A DNA stretch of 64,000 nt. Source: an uncultured Bacteroidota bacterium (GTDB taxonomy: Bacteria > Bacteroidota > Bacteroidia > B-17B0 > Aurantibacillaceae). The stretch covers positions 186,001 to 250,000 of the forward strand of contig CALMVZ010000024.1 of the NCBI GenBank assembly GCA_937873155.1, read 5' to 3'. The first letter of the stretch is position 1, and each line of letters opens with the position of its first letter. Of the stretch, positions 62,622 to 64,000 are shown piece after piece. Made by a program: the position numbers and the translations under genes. The notes beneath the pieces are model-generated. The model was given only the letters and a program-made list of their open reading frames with translations, ran no database searches and was not told the DNA's origin.

Positions 62622-63404
62622 ATGAGAAAAATATTAATAGTAACAGCTTTGTTGATCTCATCATCAACTATAAAAGCACAGATATTAAAAGATGCCTGGA
62701 ACCAGACAAAAGGTATAGCAACAGGTGCCGCAACAACAGCGGTTCAGCAAGCTACTACAGCAGTTAATACTGCTATCGGCGGAAACGCAACCCCCGCTTT
62801 AACCAACGAAGAAGTAATTAAAGGTTTACGTGAAGCATTGAGCGTGGGAACAAATAATTCGAGCGGAACAGCAAGTAAAGTAGACGGCTATTTAAAAAAT
62901 GCACGTTTATTTATCCCCTGGCCGGAAGAAGCAAAAGACATGCGCGAAAAACTGATCAAATTAGGCATGCAGAAAAAAGTGCAGGAGTTTGAAACAAGTT
63001 TAAACCGTGCTGCCGAGGAAGCTGCGAAAAAAGCAGGAACTGTGTTCTTGGATGCTATCACAAAAATGAGTGTAAGCGATGGTTTTGCGATCTTGAAAGG
63101 CGCTGATACCGCTGCAACCAATTTCCTTCGTAAAACATCTTATTCTCCATTATATGATCAATTCCTTCCAATAGTAAAAGAAGCGATCGCTAAAGTGAAA
63201 GTGACCAGCTACTGGAATCCTTTAGTTACAAAATATAACAAGCTGCCGGGCGTTAAAAAACAAAATCCTGATCTGAACGATTATGTAACAAAAAAGGCAG
63301 CCAACGGTTTATTTATATTGATAGCTGACGAAGAAGCTAAGATCCGTAAAGATCCTATGGCCAGGGTGACCGACCTCCTAAAAAAGGTTTTCGGAGCTAA
63401 ATAG
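62622..63404 (+). CDS. DUF4197 domain protein (exported)
   Basis: A 260-residue secreted protein when started at ATG 62622, which begins the signal peptide MRKILIVTALLISSSTIKAQ; earlier in-frame codons overlap the divergent cinA gene. The rest is a helical DUF4197 domain: EVIKGLREALSVGTNNS, LPIVKEAIAKVKVTSYW and the C-terminal NDYVTKKAANGLFILIADEEAKIRKDPMARVTDLLKKVF, all conserved in the family. Widespread in Gram-negative bacteria with no known function. A terminator follows. Confidence 0.9.
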   Translation: MRKILIVTALLISSSTIKAQILKDAWNQTKGIATGAATTAVQQATTAVNTAIGGNATPALTNEEVIKGLREALSVGTNNSSGTASKVDGYLKNARLFIPWPEEAKDMREKLIKLGMQKKVQEFETSLNRAAEEAAKKAGTVFLDAITKMSVSDGFAILKGADTAATNFLRKTSYSPLYDQFLPIVKEAIAKVKVTSYWNPLVTKYNKLPGVKKQNPDLNDYVTKKAANGLFILIADEEAKIRKDPMARVTDLLKKVFGAK

Positions 63405-63437
63405 TAACAAGTTTTTAATAAAAATTAGAATAAAAGA

Positions 63438-63470
63438 GGCAGGACCCAACAGGTTCTGCCTTTTAATTTT
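63438..63470 (+). terminator. Intrinsic terminator after the DUF4197 gene
   Basis: GGCAGGACC, loop CAACA, GGTTCTGCC (one G-T pair) followed by TTTTAATTTT, 34 bases past the stop. Confidence 0.8.
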
Positions 63471-63495
63471 GACCCTTCGGCAAAGCTCAGGGTGA
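63471..63495. repeat. Short hairpin of the covarying TCG...GCTC family
   Basis: Stem ACCCT (63472-63476) / AGGGT (63489-63493) around a loop TCGGCAAAGCTC that starts TCG and ends GCTC, the same boundaries as the three hairpins at 45905-46118. The stem sequence is different from all of them. Just after the DUF4197 terminator. Confidence 0.7.
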
Positions 63496-63515
63496 CCTGC
63501 TATTAATTAAATTAA

Positions 63516-63523
63516 TATATTTG
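63516..63523 (+). promoter_or_regulatory. Candidate -7 promoter box for the YfhO-like gene
   Basis: TATATTTG, an exact match to TAnnTTTG, 16 bases before the ATG at 63540. No TTTG stands 19 bases upstream. Confidence 0.4.
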
Positions 63524-63539
63524 TTCATTATCATTTAAT

Positions 63540-64000
63540 ATGCAATTCTCAATTAAAAAGTTTTTACCACACATAACGGCAGTTATTGTATTTGCTGTTC
63601 TCACACTTATTTATTTCAAGCCATTATTATCAGGCAAAGAAATTTCGCAGCATGATATCATGCAGGCAAAGGGAATGAGTAAAGAGATCGCCGATTTCAG
63701 GAAACAGTATAATAGTGAACCATTATGGACCAACTCCATGTTCGGTGGAATGCCCGCATACCAGGTATCAACTTATTATCCCGGTAATCTTTTAGGCATG
63801 CGTAGTGCGGATACTGTATTCTCCCTCGATAATCTTTTTAAATTATTTTTGCCGCATCCCGGTGGTTATATTTTTCTGTGCTTCCTCGGTTTCTTCATTT
63901 TATTACTCTGTCTCCAGGTTGAACCCTGGCTTGCATTGGTTGGAGGAATAGCTTACGGGCTCTCTACTTACTTTATTGTAGCACTTGGAGCAGGACACAA
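63540..64000 (+). CDS. YfhO-like multi-pass membrane protein (5' part only; cut by the window end)
   Basis: The first 153 residues of a gene that runs off the window. It opens MQFSIKKFLPHITAVIVFAVL (TM1) followed by SQHDIMQAKGMSKEIADFR, PLWTNSMFGGMPAYQVSTYYPGN and three further hydrophobic stretches to the end. The phrase WTNSMFGGMPAYQ matches the YfhO family of bacterial membrane proteins, related to GT-C glycosyltransferases and linked to lipoteichoic acid or surface-glycan decoration in other phyla. The rest is needed for more. Confidence 0.78.
   Translation, partial: MQFSIKKFLPHITAVIVFAVLTLIYFKPLLSGKEISQHDIMQAKGMSKEIADFRKQYNSEPLWTNSMFGGMPAYQVSTYYPGNLLGMRSADTVFSLDNLFKLFLPHPGGYIFLCFLGFFILLLCLQVEPWLALVGGIAYGLSTYFIVALGAGH

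Noticed and set aside
1-64000. tRNA, rRNA, tmRNA, prophage, transposase or defence-system genes
   Set aside because: Looked for by eye on both strands; no cloverleaf with TTCGA loop, no integrase, transposase, Cas, restriction or retron protein was recognised. Small structured RNAs could still be missed without a search tool.

Overview
The window is a 64 kb piece of a Bacteroidota chromosome. Evidence for the phylum is consistent: a type IX secretion (T9SS) type B C-terminal sorting domain on a giant surface protein followed directly by a PorP/SprF partner, the T9SS regulator PorX, a short primary sigma factor lacking region 1.1, DUF4369/TlpA thioredoxins, DUF6089 and DUF4197 proteins, an S16 protein with a long Lys/Ala tail, and promoter boxes resembling the Bacteroidota TTTG-N19-TAnnTTTG consensus rather than the E. 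coli one. Codon use is AT-leaning. Order or family cannot be fixed from this sequence alone, and no rRNA or tRNA was seen.

Layout. 0.1-1.2 kb: ruvB (minus). 1.5-9.5 kb: alpha-2-macroglobulin/PBP1C pair. 9.7-12.4 kb: a small alpha-beta-barrel protein and two surface lipoproteins. 12.4-14.4 kb: a GT-C type membrane glycosyltransferase split by one extra T in a T8 run. 14.4-15.9 kb: HtrA/Deg protease (minus). 16-21.1 kb: an envelope protein, dapF, a RelB/RelE-like toxin-antitoxin pair, an unknown gene, a GNAT acetyltransferase and a seven-haem cytochrome/TPR lipoprotein. 21.1-30 kb: MltG, phosphohexomutase, SGNH hydrolase, polysaccharide deacetylase-like protein, RluA-type pseudouridine synthase, RpoD, a TlpA/SCO1 pair. 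30-38.2 kb: KirBac channel, DUF4369-TlpA protein, three consecutive parvulin/SurA-like proteins, MoxR ATPase. 38.3-43.4 kb (minus): active and inactive M16 peptidase halves bracketing CoaD and a second GT-C protein. 43.5-49.4 kb: STAS-like protein, nitronate monooxygenase-like enzyme, DUF6089 barrel, HD hydrolase, PorX-TsaE. 49.5-54.5 kb: outer-membrane protein, UspA tandem, S16, BadF-type kinase, TauE/SafE, M23-LysM peptidase. 54.8-64 kb: T9SS adhesin, PorP/SprF, TrmN6, 3-hydroxyacyl-CoA dehydrogenase, CinA, DUF4197, start of a YfhO-like protein.

The coding content is mostly housekeeping and envelope biology: peptidoglycan synthesis and turnover (DapF, PBP1C, MltG, M23), outer-membrane protein folding (SurA-type proteins, HtrA), secretion and surface display (T9SS parts) and periplasmic redox/copper handling. 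No CRISPR array, prophage, transposase, restriction system or secondary-metabolite cluster was seen.

The most unusual content is non-coding. Many spacers carry short repeat families: (1) a nested palindrome built from GGGCTAAAGCCC arms around CCCCGGACTTAAGTCCGGGG (three copies, all behind genes); (2) hairpins whose stem sequences differ between copies while both strands change together, around a fixed TCG...GCTC loop (four copies); (3) two multi-hairpin spacers with the same architecture but different stems; and (4) word-like repeats such as CTACGAACTCCGAACTC, one of which lies in frame inside the cytochrome gene. These are the best candidates for something under-described.
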